Assembly (NCBI RefSeq): GCF_001411555.2
Contig: NC_049911.1
Span: 5,030,209 to 5,094,208 of the forward strand
Direction: 5' to 3'
Origin: Juglans regia
Taxonomy: Eukaryota > Streptophyta > Magnoliopsida > Fagales > Juglandaceae
DNA length: 64,000 bases
This document shows, piece after piece, positions 38,201 through 50,474 of the stretch (position 1 is the stretch's first letter; each line of letters begins with the position of its first letter). The translations under genes were made by a program, and so were the position numbers. The notes below the pieces were generated by a model. That model ran no database searches. It worked only from the letters and a program-made list of their open reading frames with translations, and was not told the DNA's origin.

Positions 38201-41200
38201 TATTTATTTTATCATTTTAAATTTTGTGTTAACAAATAGATTAAGTTAATGATTTCTTTCCCTTAAGTGAAATGAATGTTTTAGATATGAAAAATTCTAC
38301 TCAGCAGCCCTACACCACACACCTGCTTTTATTTTTTTATGATATTTCTCTCCAGGGTCTTTTTCTCTCCGTACGCTTTAGACTTTTCTTGTTGTCAATG
38401 GTGCTTGGAGGTTGTTGACGGGGTTTATCTGTTAGAAAAATGAACTCTTTTAGTTGTTTAGCTATAGAGTCTAAGGTTTTTGAGGTGAGAAGACCTGGGG
38501 GTAGGGTATCCATTACTGAGAAAGGATGGAAAGGAGTGAGCTGCATATGGTTGGGTTTAGAGACTATCAGTTGGGTGGCTAACTCACTGGAGGCTTGTTT
38601 AAAGGCTGAGAACAAAGGCTACTACTCAGCTCGGAGGGAAGGTGACAGAGGCCTTACAGCCCAGCGTTGCTCTAACTCTCGTGGCTCATATATGGCTTTG
38701 GCTGTGTATGGGGGGGGAGGGCGCAGGAGCTACATTCTTATACCTGAAGACAAGGCAGGAATGGGGTGGAGGAAGATGGTGGTAGTGTTGAAGGATATGG
38801 GCAGAGTAGCTGTCCAGGGGAGAAACCCATCGCCTGAGATGGTGGAAACTTGGCCATCCAAGTCATACAAGGAGGCTCTGGAGGTGCCTCGAGCTGTGCA
38901 GCGCAATGTGATGGGAGGCTTGCAAAAGGGATTACCTCCTCTTTCGGCAGATACTCAGTGTGGAGTTGGTATTGGCAGAGGGGTGATGGGACCGAAAGAA
39001 GAAAAAATTCTGATGGAGTTACGTGAAGTGCAGGAATCGTTGGGGGAGCTAACTAATAGAGTTGGGGAGTTAATACGGTGCGTTGAGGGTTATGATCTGG
39101 AAGGAATGGGCTCGGGTTGCCATGTGGGCCTTGGGGACACGGATGGTGGGCTTAAGGGCCAAGGGAAGGGCTTAAGGGCCAAGGGAAGGGCTTAAGGGCC
39201 TTGGGGAAACGGGATGCCATCTGGAGGAAGAAGAAGCAGGCCGCAGGTGGCCCGTCGACGAGTGGGCCTGAGCCACCGTCACCGGAAACGACGCAATCGA
39301 CTCCGTCTAAGGTCGCAGAGGCAACGATGGACGTTGCATCGCCGGTGGGTACGGAACCAGAGCAAGTAGAAGAGAGTTACGACGGCCTCTGTACTCACTA
39401 TGGACCGAATGCTGCACAGACTGTCACGATGAAGGGTATCGGCGCACAGACTTCGTCGCCGATGTCAGAGGAGCCGTCGGCGAGCAGCGACAAGGTCATA
39501 GAAGGTTCGGGACTTATACGTGAAGTTGCTCTGGCTACTGTATTCGAGCCTATGCCTTCGAACCAGACACAGACAGCCCCGAAGATGTGTTTGGAGCATG
39601 CTGAACCAGACACAATTAGCCCCGATGATGTGGTTGAACCAGACTCAGTTATGGGTGGGTCAAGACTCACTATCTTGGTGGGAGCAGATTCTGTCGGTGG
39701 AAAGGAGATGGGTACCAGTCAGCTGAGCATTTATGGGGACTCTGGGGGCAGAGAAGAGGAGGAGATGAGTAGCCCGATACCCTTACAGATGCTTCCACCT
39801 CATATTGCACATCGAGCATCAGATTGGGTACTAAAAAAAGTAGAGGAGTTTCATGGTTGGGTGGGGATTTCCTGTGAAGGATACGAAGACCAATTCATGG
39901 CTCTCCTAGTAGCCATGGAAGCTGGTCGCTCCATGGTACTGAAGTCGGCAGCTAAAAAGGAGAGAGAATTGAAAAGATTGCAATGCTCCATTAACTATGA
40001 TAATAAGGAAGGAACCTCGGGGAGAGATAGAGCAAAAGGGAGGGATGTCTCTCTTGTTAATGAAGCCTAAAATCTTATCTTGGAAGGTGAGAGGGATCAA
40101 TGATGTGAATAAACGAATACTTATTAGGTCCCTTCTCCGTAGTTGGAAAGTAGACATTGTTTGCCTACAAGAAACTAAACTGGCACTTATTTCTCTTCGT
40201 ACTATTAGGAGTTTGTGGGGCGGTTTGCATGTGGGATGGCTGTATTTACCGTCAAATGGAACTTCCGGGGGCATACTAGTTATGTGGGACAAAAGGGTGG
40301 TGGAAAAAATGGAAGATTGCATGGGGGATTATGTGGTGGCATGCTCTTTTAAGAACATAAGGGGTGGTTATCAGTGGGCTTTTGCAGGCGTCTATGGGCC
40401 TAATTTTGACCGGTCTCGAAGGCTACTATGGGATGAGTTGGCTGGTATCTACAGTTTATGGGACTTACCTTGGTGTATTGGAGGTGATTTTAACGTCACC
40501 CGTTTCCCGAGCGAGAGATCAGGTGGCTCGGGTTTCAACTCACCAATGGTAGATTTTTCTAACTTCATTTCCGAACAGAATTTACTAGATATTCCTCTTG
40601 CAGGTGGTTCATTCACTTGGTCTAACAACCGAGAACTTCCATCTTGGTCGAGGATAGATAGATTTTTAATCTCTCCGGAATGGGAGGCACAATATCCGGA
40701 TCTCATTCAGAAGAGACTTCCCAGGTTGTATTCAGATCATTTCCCCATTCTTGTGAATTGTGGGGGCATCAGAAGAGGCCCAAGGTATTTCAAATTTGAG
40801 AACATGTGGTTGAAGTCAGAGGGTTTTCTGGACAGAATAAGACAATGGTGGTCCTCTTACCATTTTAATGGTAATGCTAGCCATAAGATGGCTTGCAAGT
40901 TAAAGTCTTTGAAAAAGGACCTGAAGAAGTGGAATATACAAGAGTTTGGTAATGTGGACAGTCAGAAATCTGTTCTAATGGAGGAGCTTAAGAATATGGA
41001 GGGTGTGGAAGAGGAGAGGGTTTGCACTGAAACCGAACGGGCCCGCAAATCCCAAGTGATTGCGGACATTGAACGGTTGTCTCTTTTGGAAGAAATATCG
41101 TGGCGTCAGAAATCACGAGCTTTATGGTTAAAGGAAGGGGATAGATGTACCAAGTTTTTTCACCAAGTGGCCAACTCACATAGGCGGTACAATACTATAG

Positions 41201-44200
41201 ATACTTTGTTGATAGATGGGGCGGTCTCTTCCAACCATACCAAGATCTCATACCACATTGTCAATTACTATGATAAGTTGTTTTCGGAACAATTTGAGTG
41301 GAGACCGAGACTTGACGGGTTGGTGTTTGATGTTCTTGACCCGCAGGTTGCGGAATGACTCGAGAGGCCATTTGATGAGGTAGAGGTCAGGTCGGTGATT
41401 AAGGGTATGGCGGGTGATAAAGCCCCAGGTCCCGATGGCTTCTCCATGGCTTTCTTCCAGACATGTTGGGATGTGCTTAAAGATGACATTATGGAGGTTT
41501 TTCATGAATTTCACAGAAGCGGGCGGTTTGAGAGAAGCCTTAATAGTACATTCTTAACACTCATTCCTAAAAAGCCCGGTGCTGTAGAAGTGAAAGATTT
41601 TCGTCCCATTAGTTTGGTGGGTGGGCTATACAAAATTTTATCCAAAGTATTGGCGAACAGACTGAGTAAGGTGATGGAAGGCTTGATTTCGAAGCCTCAA
41701 AATGCATTTGTTCAAGGTAGGCAAATCCTTGACTCGGTGCTTATAGCCAACGAATGTCTGGAGAGTCGTATTAAATCGGGAGAGCCGGGACTCCTTTGTA
41801 AGTTAGACATGGAGAAAGCTTACGATCACGTCAACTGGAGTTTCTTAATTTATATGCTGGAAAGATGCGGTTTTGGCTCTAAATGGTGTTCTTGGATCCT
41901 GCATTGTATTTCCACGCCTTGTTTCTCTGTTTTGGTGAATGGCACATCCAAAGGTTTTTTTAAGAGCTCTCGAGGTTTGCGACAAGGAAACCCTCTTTCT
42001 CCTCTTCTCTTTGTTTTTGTAATGGAAGCTTTCAGCAAGATGATTTCAGGGGCGGTAGAGGGAGGATTCATATCAGGATTCTCAGTGGGAGAGGCAAGGT
42101 CAGGTTTGCTTAACATCACTCACCTTTTGTTTGCTGATGATACACTAATCTTTTGTGAGGCCAGACGGGAGCAAATCCGAGCTTTGAGAGCTCTTTTATT
42201 ATGCTTTGAAGCCGTGTCAGGTTTGAAGGTGAACTTGGCTAAATCAGAGGTAGTGCCAGTGGGACATGTACCCAATGTGGAGAGTCTGGCATCCGTCTTG
42301 GAGGGTAAGATAACTCAGCTGCCCATGATACATCTTGGCCTTCCATTAGGTGCGGCGTTCAAATCGAAATCTATTTGGGATGTTGTAATAGAAAAAATGG
42401 AGAGGAAACTAGCTGGTTGGAAGAGGATGTACTTATCTAAAGGGGGCCGGGTGACTCTCATAAAAAGTACTCTGTCTAACTTACCAACATATTTCCTTTC
42501 CTTATTTCCGCTCCCTGCTAAGGTGGCTCATCGCATGGAGAAAATTCAACGGGATTTCCTATGGGGAGGGATCAAAGATGAGTTTAAATTTCACTTGGTG
42601 AAATGGGCCACAATTTGTTCCCCTATCAAAGAAGGAGGTTTGGGTATACGGAATTTGAGAACTTTCAATCAAGCCTTGCTTGGCAAATGGTTATGGAGAT
42701 ATCACCAAGAACGGGAGGCCTTGTGGCGAACCGTTATTGCTTTGAAGCACGGGGAATCTTGGGGAGGGTGGTGTTCTAATGCGGTGAGTGGACCTCATGG
42801 AGTTGGGCTTTGGAAACACATTAGAAGAGGGTGGGACACATATGCAGCACTTACTTGCTTCAAAGTCGGCAACGGATCTAAGGTAAAGTTTTGGCATGAC
42901 TTATGGTGTGGTGATCGGATGCTCAAGGATGTTTATCCACAAGTTTATAGCCTAGCAAGAAGGAAAGAAGCTTCTATCGCAGATCTGATTATCTCTTCCA
43001 ATGGCTCTTCCCAATGGAACCTCACTTTTCATAGAGATGCACAAGATTGGGAGATGGACGACCTTTTGGCCTTTTTTGATTTTGTGTATTCCACTAGTGT
43101 GTCGGGGGAAGGAGAAGACAAGATATGTTGGCGTCCATCTAAGAAGGGAGTGTTCACGGCTCGCTCTTTCTACCACTCCTTAAACTTGCACAACTCAGTC
43201 CCGTTCCCATGGAAAAGCATTTGGAAGACAAAGGCACCTCTAAAGGCAGCTTTTTTTGTATGAATAACATCTTTGGGGAAGATTCTTACCATAGATAACC
43301 TAAGGAAACGTGGCATTATCGCTATAAATTGGTGTTACATGTGTAAGAAGAGTGGTGAGTCCGTTGACCATCTATTACTACATTGTGAGGTTGCCATGAC
43401 TTTATGGACAGATGTCTTAGCACGGGTGGGGTTAGCGTGGGTGATGCCGGAAAGGGTGTGTGATTTTTTAGCCTCTTGGAGAGGTATTAGGGGCAACACT
43501 CAAATTGCATCCATATGGAAGATGTTACCTATTTGTCTATGGTGATGCATTTGGAGGGAGCGGAATGCAAGATGCTTTGAAGATCAAGAAAGATCAATGG
43601 AAGAGCTTAGAATTTTGTTTTTCAATACTTTACTCCATTGGTCGATTGTAATTGATTTTCATGGCAGGTCTTTTCATGAGTTTCTTGTATCTCTATGCTA
43701 GACATTGTGATCGTGTTCATGTATATGTCCCATGTACTTGGACACTCTTTGTCTCCCTTTTGATCAATAAAAATTTGTTTACCGATCAAAAAAAAAAGAT
43801 TTCTTTCCCTTAAAACCTTCGTATACTCTATCCACTTAGTCCCCGTATTAGTTTCGGTTTCCAGTTTGAGATCAACTCCAATTCAAACTCTTCATACCCT
43901 CTCAGAAACTGTATCCACGTAAGAGTAGGTTCCTAAAGTTTAGGCAACTTCAAATTTCAGCCAATCTCCTAAGGGTTCACGTTGTTCCCTCCCATCGCCT
44001 ATAAGAAACTCACTAAGCCTCTGTGTTGCACACATTGAAATAACCAGAGAAACCACAATTCCGCATAAGCCTTATTTCTGCCCAGCCATCGCCGACCACC
44101 CTAGGACGTCGGAGCACAACCCACGGCGCCAGAAAACGCCGGCCAACCCAATCCCGTTGAAACCACCCTTTTCCGGTAAGTCCCCGACGAGATCTCTTCC

Positions 44201-46302
44201 TTCCCGTGATTTTCACTGTCTCGGTCTAACTCCCTCACTCTCTTTCTCTCTCTCTCTTGCATCGCGCCACTGCCCAGAGGACCCATTTGTGTTGTCGGTC
44301 ACTTCCAACCACTCCAGAGCCGCCGTCGCCTCAGCCTTCTTCTCTCGGTGAGCATCATAGAACCATTTCCTTCATTCTGTTCAACTCCTCTGTAAGCAAT
44401 GAGAATGTTCCCCCCCCCCCGGGTAGCCTATAATTTCCCTTATTTTCCCTTATAATCAGTTTTCCCATAACACCCATGCCCCTTTAGGATGATTTCCCAG
44501 AATACCCTTTGCTCATAGGCCTCCGTAAATCCTACTAAAGAGACTTTCTTTATAATTTCAGTGTAGCCTACAGTGCCTATGGGAGACTTCATGTTTTAAA
44601 TTTGTGCATTACGTTGTCTGTTTTCCTATAAGGGCTGGGTGAGTTTTATTAAACATATGATTTAAATTAGATTTGCTTTAAGTGTGGGCTGTGTTGTAAG
44701 AGTTATTGCTAAAAGGGTCCACATTTATGGTAATCAGGGGGAAGTTTACAAACCATTTTACAGCAGCAAGTCTAAAGGGATTTTAAAGTATATTTTTAAA
44801 GTATTTTTTTTAACTATTGTTGGGTCCATTATTTTGTTAATATTTCAATTGACTTTAACTAAGATTTTTATAAAATGATTAAGTTATGTTTAGATAGAAG
44901 TCAAGGAATATGTGATGAGTTTTGAATAAATACTATTACATATGATTCCAAGTATTTAGAATGCTATGACACATCTTTCTAGAAAGGTTAGTGATGATTA
45001 GCACTTCGTATAGGTAACGCGCTACAAGTGGGAAATCAGGAAGCAATGCTAAGAGGTAAATAGTATGATCATATAAATGCATGCGTACTGTGAATATTAT
45101 TATTATTATGTATGAAAATGTGATGTGCTTATGATTGTTAACTAAGCTACGCTAAGAGGCAAGTCAAGATTAGTTTACCTTTCGATCTTTGATGAAATAT
45201 GAGATTATGCTTGAGTGAATGAATTTGTTGTTTGATTCATTTAATGTTACTAAATCCATATGAAAGCCATGAAATGTTCAAGTGGTAGTTCAAAGTCAAG
45301 TATGCCATGTAATAGTCAGATTACGCAAGCCATGTTCATGAAACGCTTAAGTTATATATGCCATGTTTATGGAGTACTTAGATCATGTATGACCATGTTC
45401 ATGTAGTACCCGGATCATGTATGCCTTGGAACGTCATAAAACATTCAGAGCAGGTTATGTAATATCACGTTATGCTATGCCACGTACAAGATTATGCCAT
45501 GTTAGAAATGTTCATGAAGCCTAATCAAATCTCATGCATTAAGAAAGATAAGAAATGTAATGGTGCCATGGACTCAAGCGTGGTTAACCACAATGCCAAA
45601 TAAGTGAAAACACGGACACAATGTGTTTAACTTCATGTTAAGACATGATAACCAATATATTATGCATTTACAATTACATGTTTTGATTATATATGCTTCC
45701 GCTTATGTTAATAACAAAAATGTATGCTATGTGAGTCTGTATTGATATATGTATGTAAAATCTTTCAAGAAGTCACGTTACGTGTTTGATTGAAATCCAT
45801 GAAGCTGTATGTATGTTATGAAGAGTATCATAGAAATTAAATGTATGTTAGGCAAAAATTATATTTTACGGTATGATGTACTACTTACTGAGTATTCAAC
45901 TCATTATTTTTGTGTGTCTTCTTGTTTTTCTTCCATGTCTAATTCTCACAGATGATGTCTATGATGATGAAGAGCTGGATGGCCAGGAATAGATCTAGTA
46001 CAAAGACTTATGAATGAATAAGTGATATTATCACAAGAATTAGATTTCTTTTATGTCATTTATAGGATTAGTTTATGTTCTTTTTATATTTCGTTCAGTT
46101 TCCAAAACAATCATGTTCAATTCAGTTTTAACGTTTTGATGAATTTCAATAAATGAGGTGTTTCAGGATATGAATCTCTTTACCGGGCATTATGTTCTAA
46201 AGGTTAGTAATATCTCTATCCTACGGGAAGGTGGTGTTACAAAACCACTTAGCCAAGCCATGTACTCCAACCCAACCTTTGGATCAACCTCTTCCTTTAG
46301 GT

Positions 46303-46367
<65 letters not shown>

Positions 46368-49300
46368 CTTTTCTCTTTTAATGATAGGCATGTTAGACAA
46401 ATTCCATGAGATCATATGAAATTATGGAAACTCGGATTTCATAAAGGGTGAGGAACTAGTAAATACACATGCTATAATTAGGCTTTATGGCATTAGAATG
46501 CATCTTTATACATGGGATTGGACAAGCATACATATAGGATGATTATTTGAATAAAATCATGCATATTTGAGGACCTAGACCCACACTTTTGATGGTTTAA
46601 ACATAAGACAGATTTTACAAAGATAGATCATGAGCAATTCAGGTGACATGTAGTATAGGCTTGACCATGGATGGATGCATTAAGCTTCAGATTATATGAA
46701 CTCAAATTACTAAGTGTTAATAGCATCAATAGCCATAGGTTTGCTAGACAAGATTAGGTTTGAAGATCTTAAGAGTACATAGGTATGAATTATGATGAAG
46801 GATGATGGACTAAGAGATTAAACTGATTAAATATGTAGTCATGTATTGCTTATTGAGTATTCAACTCATTTTTTTGTATATTTTAAATGTTTTAACCACC
46901 CCAGGTTACGGTCATTGTGAGAAAGCAGCTGTAGGAAGGGGCTTGACTCAGTGAGACAAAACAGAGGCCTAGGAAGTTTATGAGATATTTAGTTTTCTAT
47001 TTTCAGTCATTAAATTTATTTTGTTAAGCACATGAGAGTTGAATGATTTTGAATAACTGTTTCTGCAGACTCTCTGAAATTTCAGTGAAGTATGTTTTAT
47101 TATGGAATCTTTTATACCGGGCTTCTACGTAAATGGTTTTAATGGTTAGTAGTATTCGACGTGCCCTAGATTTCAAAAAATGACATTATTCTTAAGCCTA
47201 GGGGAACAGGGTGTTACAAGATAAGCACAATAAAGGGATTTCAACAAGGACTACCTTAGACACTGCTGTCTGTGCAGCCAATCCAAGAGCAGTAGCAGGC
47301 AATCCTTCAATTTCTTTCTTATCCATAATTAGTTTTTCAAACTTCTTCGTGGCATCCAAAACATTCTCGTCAAATTTTTGAGATAATCTTTCCAATTCCT
47401 GAAATGAAATCATGGTGAAAAGCAAGTAATGGCAAAGCCATGTAGCAAAATAAACTAAAATGACAAAAACCATCATTATTAATCCTATTTGGTACAAGTC
47501 CAAGTCAATAGTTCGATACTGGTGGTTTCCACTTTTTTTATAATTAAAAGATTGTATTCATTGAAATAGGCATAGCCCAAGTGCGCACATCCACTATTTC
47601 CATATTAGAGGAGGAGGAGGAAGAATTACAGTATTCTAATATAATATCAGTTAGTTACAACCTCTACCCTCCTCACCCTTCTTCCCAAAAAAAAAAAAAA
47701 AGTAAGAAGAAGAAGAAGAAGAAGAATAAGAAGTGAAGAAGAAATAGGAGATGCTATTTTATGAGCTTATATAAAAGATTCTCCTACAGACCCAACAAAG
47801 GCCATGGCACATATTAGCATATAATTGTAGCTAAAGGCCTATCCTATTATCATGATTAGATACAAAGCACTTCCATGTGCAATTGTGTTATGTAGATTCT
47901 AGTACACACACACACAGACAGAAAGAGACAGACAGAGAGAGAGAGAGAGAGAGAGAACAAGAGCTGACGACTTGATGCAAAAATTTACTTAAAAATGGAA
48001 AAGTAGCTTAAAGAGCACCTGCTCAATTTTGTTAAATTGGTCTCTTTTATCATCTTCAAGAGAAACACCATTCAGAATCACTTCCCTTAACTGTACTGCA
48101 TGGGAATAAGGTCATTTGAAGTATCAGACAATGCAAGTTGAACCCAAAACACGTAGAAACATTTAATTAATGATAGAAATGACAGTGTAGATGATATAGT
48201 TTCAACACAGAACTAGGTTGCAAAATAACAGTGTCTTGTTAAAAAAAACTCATAAAGCAAATCAAGATTAGACTGACAAAGCTAGGTGGTACAGGCATAA
48301 AAAATGGAATCAAGTAACAAAGATAGGATATGCACTTCAGTCAAGATTCAAGATACAGTTAAGAAACCATGTCAAGTTGGCTTTTTTCCAATCATTTCTT
48401 TTACTCCTCTCCTTCCATACCCAACAACCTAATCAGCAGCCCATCATTCTTTTTATTCGTGCTGGGTGTCTGGGACAAAGTCTCAACTAATCAGCAGCCC
48501 AGCATTTGATGTAAGGATGTAAGTATTTAAACAAACTGAGTCACGAAGCCTAACATAGTCAACAAAAAAGAAAAATATTTTTTTCAAAAGTAGAAAAACA
48601 GAACAATATTAATAATGGAAGGTATGGATGCTATTTCACCCACCCTTGACAGAAAGAAAACCTGCCAGTGGTACCTTTTTTCCGTCAACTTGTGAACAGG
48701 TAAAAGTGTCTACCCAAAAAAAAAAAGACAAGAACCAAAAAGGAGAAAAAGACAGATAACAAGGTTGAGCACACATATACAACAAAAGAAGAGGGAAGAA
48801 AACAGGTGCAGATACCCTCCCCACTAAACATAATATAGAAAGATTGTTATGATCTTGAGGGCATATATACCCTCGCCACTAAACCCTCAGAATCAGAACA
48901 TTCCAGAGACATTGGTTAAACCTTTAACCCTCAAGAGTTAGGATCATAACAAAGATGTTGGAGATGCTCACATTCCACGATACGTTTATGAGCATCACTC
49001 AGTGACTGCCAACCAGGAGATTCTTGAATAGCTTTAAACGCATTGTAAATTGCTTTACTTTGTCCCAACCTCAGCTGAAACTTAACCTTCTCTGGCTGTG
49101 AACGACAAGTAAACAATGTTATCACTCAACTAAAGAGTTCCATAACATTGAAAATGAAGGCAGAAATTCATGGGCCTGAAACAGATCCGATTAAGTTCAA
49201 ATAACAGTTTATCTGAGAGAAGCTACAAGGGAAGCCTAGAGTGAAGACTAATTGTAACATTTTCTGGCACAGTCACCTGCGAACTAAAGAAGAAACCGAA

Positions 49301-50474
49301 CCCTAAAGCATTGACCTCTGCATTTTGATTCTAGATTTTGGGTTTTCCTTTATAATGACGGAATAAAAAAAATATCCAAGTATTCACGGCTCAAAGGTCC
49401 AGTCACCCACGAACTAAAGAAGAAATCGAACCCTAAAACATTGACCTCTGCATTTTAATTCTAGTTTTGTGGTTTTTCTTTAAAGTCGGAATAAAAAAAT
49501 ACCCTAGTGTTCATGGCTCAAATGACACAACAAGCATATTCGTAAAAGATCATATAGTTACCTGAACTTCTTCAATGGCAGAACGGAGCTCGGGAGAATC
49601 CTTGACAGCTTTCAGATGATTGACAATCCCCCAGACCACAGTCAAACGGTCTACAATCTTCTCCAATGGCTCAACCAACTTCGGCCATGAAGGCTCCACT
49701 TTGTGCTCCAATTCCACCAAATCATCCTCCTGCAGAACCCATTATCGAAAACAAACAAAAATCAAAGCCCAGAACCAAAACATTATTAAGCTTAAAAAAA
49801 AAAAAACAACAACAACAGACAAAAAGGGAAAAAAAAGGACCAGCAACCAAAGGTCCAAAACTGAAAAAAATAAAAAAAATAAATAAAACCCTAAACAAAC
49901 AAAGATAACACTAGAAATCCAGAAATCAAACAGAACACAGAGAACCCAAAGTCCAGAAACAAGACAAAACGATCAGAACACGAACCAAACACACAAAAAT
50001 AGAACAAACCCAGAAACCAAAACTCAATAAAAGAATCAACTACAAAACAAAACATACAAGCTTCTTCAAGAGGGCACGGATCCCGGGGGAGACGTGTTTG
50101 GCTTCAACGACATCGAACGGGGGAAATTCAAAATCTAGAAGAAGGGGGTTGGCTTCGATGGGTGGTTCCACAGCCGAAGTGGCGGCCATTGGTAGAGAAG
50201 AAAGCGAAGAGCAAGAGTGAGAAAGCCAATGAGCTGTACAAGTGGGCCTGTGGAGTGCGGGGAGGCAGGAGGAGAAGGAGAAGGAAGAAGAACAGAGGTG
50301 GCAGGGACTGGATTTGGGGAATTGTTTGGGAGATGAAAGGGGAGGTGGAGTGCGCTTTAGTAGCGGGTTAACTGACTGGGTGACAGAGATGCGTGAGGCC
50401 AACAACGTGTTAACTATTATTGGAAGAAGGGCTCCTAGTATTCGTCTCTTTGGTATCGCAGATGCAGCCTTCAT
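29847..50474 (-). CDS. OOP: Organellar oligopeptidase (M3A zinc metallopeptidase)
   Basis: Seventeen exons join in frame: 50058-50474, 49562-49729, 48972-49095, 48019-48095, 47255-47398, 37015-37245, 36860-36950, 36033-36154, 34526-34633, 34159-34404, 33239-33384, 32780-32897, 31714-31873, 31588-31619, 31373-31438, 30085-30156, 29847-29927. The product is 800 aa from the ATG at 50474, or 705 aa from MAATSAV at 50189. The zinc site HEFGH (exon 11) sits in [19 protein letters not shown], with the second-helix Glu in [12 protein letters not shown]. The family ending [19 protein letters not shown] is intact. These enzymes degrade short peptides, including released transit peptides. The 95-residue leader has no Asp or Glu and about 20 Ser, so I chose the upstream start and the organellar isoform. 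Cytosolic TOP2-type use of the second ATG is possible. Intron 5 is 10 kb because of transposons. Confidence 0.94.
30716..30887 (+). repeat. TRIM left LTR
   Basis: 172 bp, begins (A)GTGATACCCC and ends GCGTTACA. The usual first T is replaced by A. Confidence 0.92.
30990..31161 (+). repeat. TRIM right LTR
   Basis: 172 bp, begins TGTGATACCCC and ends GGGCGTTACA. It differs from the left copy at roughly ten or so sites. Confidence 0.92.
34985..35520. repeat. Low-complexity block with a 29-base poly-C run, OOP intron 8
   Basis: An A-rich stretch is followed by a pure C run at 35268-35296 and a GC-rich segment. It probably belongs to a decayed repeat. The exact C count may be an assembly or sequencing estimate. 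Confidence 0.6.
35890..35975 (-). mobile_element. LINE 3' tail fragment, OOP intron 8
   Basis: On the minus strand the block ends GTATACTTGGGCTATGCC, then TATTTAAAACTC and an A-rich tail, the same 3' end as the larger LINEs here. Confidence 0.65.
37356..37533 (+). mobile_element. Short 5'-truncated LINE insertion
   Basis: A 178-bp LINE 3' end (CTGGGCTTTGCCTATTTC, then TTACCTATCAAAAAAAA) is flanked by the 15-bp duplication ACTTTTGAGGTTTCT (37341-37355 and 37534-37548). Confidence 0.9.
38440..40070 (+). pseudogene. LINE ORF1, frameshifted
   Basis: Two overlapping frames (38440-39195 and 39201-40070) together make one ORF1-like protein. The N-terminal part has a plant-LINE ORF1 pattern ([17 protein letters not shown]). 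The C-terminal part is acidic and Ser/Pro-rich, without a visible CCHC knuckle. The frame changes at a 20-bp tandem repeat (39151-39200, unit CTTAAGGGCCAAGGGAAGGG). The protein is presumed to bind the element RNA. Confidence 0.8.
39151..39200 (+). repeat. 20-bp tandem repeat inside LINE ORF1
   Basis: Two full 20-bp units and a 10-bp partial unit. The unit length is not a multiple of three, and the offset between the two ORF1 frames equals one extra unit. Confidence 0.92.
40060..43701 (+). pseudogene. LINE ORF2 (endonuclease, RT, zinc finger) with three in-frame TGA
   Basis: A single frame of 1214 codons starts at the ATG at 40060, which overlaps the ORF1 stop by 11 bp. It holds an AP-type endonuclease ([27 protein letters not shown]), a reverse transcriptase ([37 protein letters not shown]) and a C-terminal zinc-binding region ([19 protein letters not shown]). 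It stops at TAG 43699-43701. TGA codons interrupt it at 41356, 43261 and 43543. There are no frameshifts. Each TGA lies where related copies in this window have Trp. Confidence 0.92.
43814..47218 (+). other. Non-coding body of the intron-5 LTR-type element
   Basis: The stretch has a GC-rich segment near 44050-44350, then long AT-rich sequence with no coding signal. It includes a (CT)n run at 46305-46365 and two TTACA-type ends. No host exon lies in it. Confidence 0.6.
46305..46365. repeat. (CT)n microsatellite
   Basis: About 30 uninterrupted CT units. Confidence 0.95.
47531..47600 (-). mobile_element. LINE 3' tail fragment, OOP intron 4
   Basis: On the minus strand the block reads CACTTGGGCTATGCCTATTT followed by an A-rich tail, as in the other LINE 3' ends here. 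Confidence 0.6.

Larger units (their letters stand above)
38267..43797 (+). mobile_element. Full-length L1-type LINE (5.5 kb)
   Basis: A 16-bp target duplication GATTTCTTTCCCTTAA (38251-38266 and 43798-43813) frames a 5531-bp element. It has a 5' UTR, two long coding regions and a poly-A tail. The 5' end is not truncated relative to the coding regions. It is nested in the LTR-type element of OOP intron 5, in the antisense orientation to OOP. The perfect duplication suggests a fairly recent insertion. Confidence 0.95.
37328..47218 (+). mobile_element. Coding-free LTR-type element expanding OOP intron 5
   Basis: The block opens TGTAAC and closes GTTACA. The leftover intron outside it would be only about 118 bp (37246-37327 plus 47219-47254), a normal plant intron size, which supports these limits. 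Two internal points look like LTR 3' regions (TTACTGAGTATTCAACTCAT near 45889; CTTATTGAGTATTCAACTCA near 46850). They are followed by GTGTTACA at 46241 and 47218. Outside the nested LINEs there is no gag or pol, which suggests a LARD or two diverged LTRs. No matching target duplication was seen. Confidence 0.6.

Noticed and set aside
38440..43701. Host genes on the plus strand inside OOP intron 5
   Set aside because: Endonuclease, RT and zinc-finger motifs with a 16-bp target duplication and poly-A tail show it to be a LINE.
49620..49908. Lys-rich plus-strand frames
   Set aside because: They lie antisense over OOP exon 2 and an A-rich intron. Composition alone explains them.
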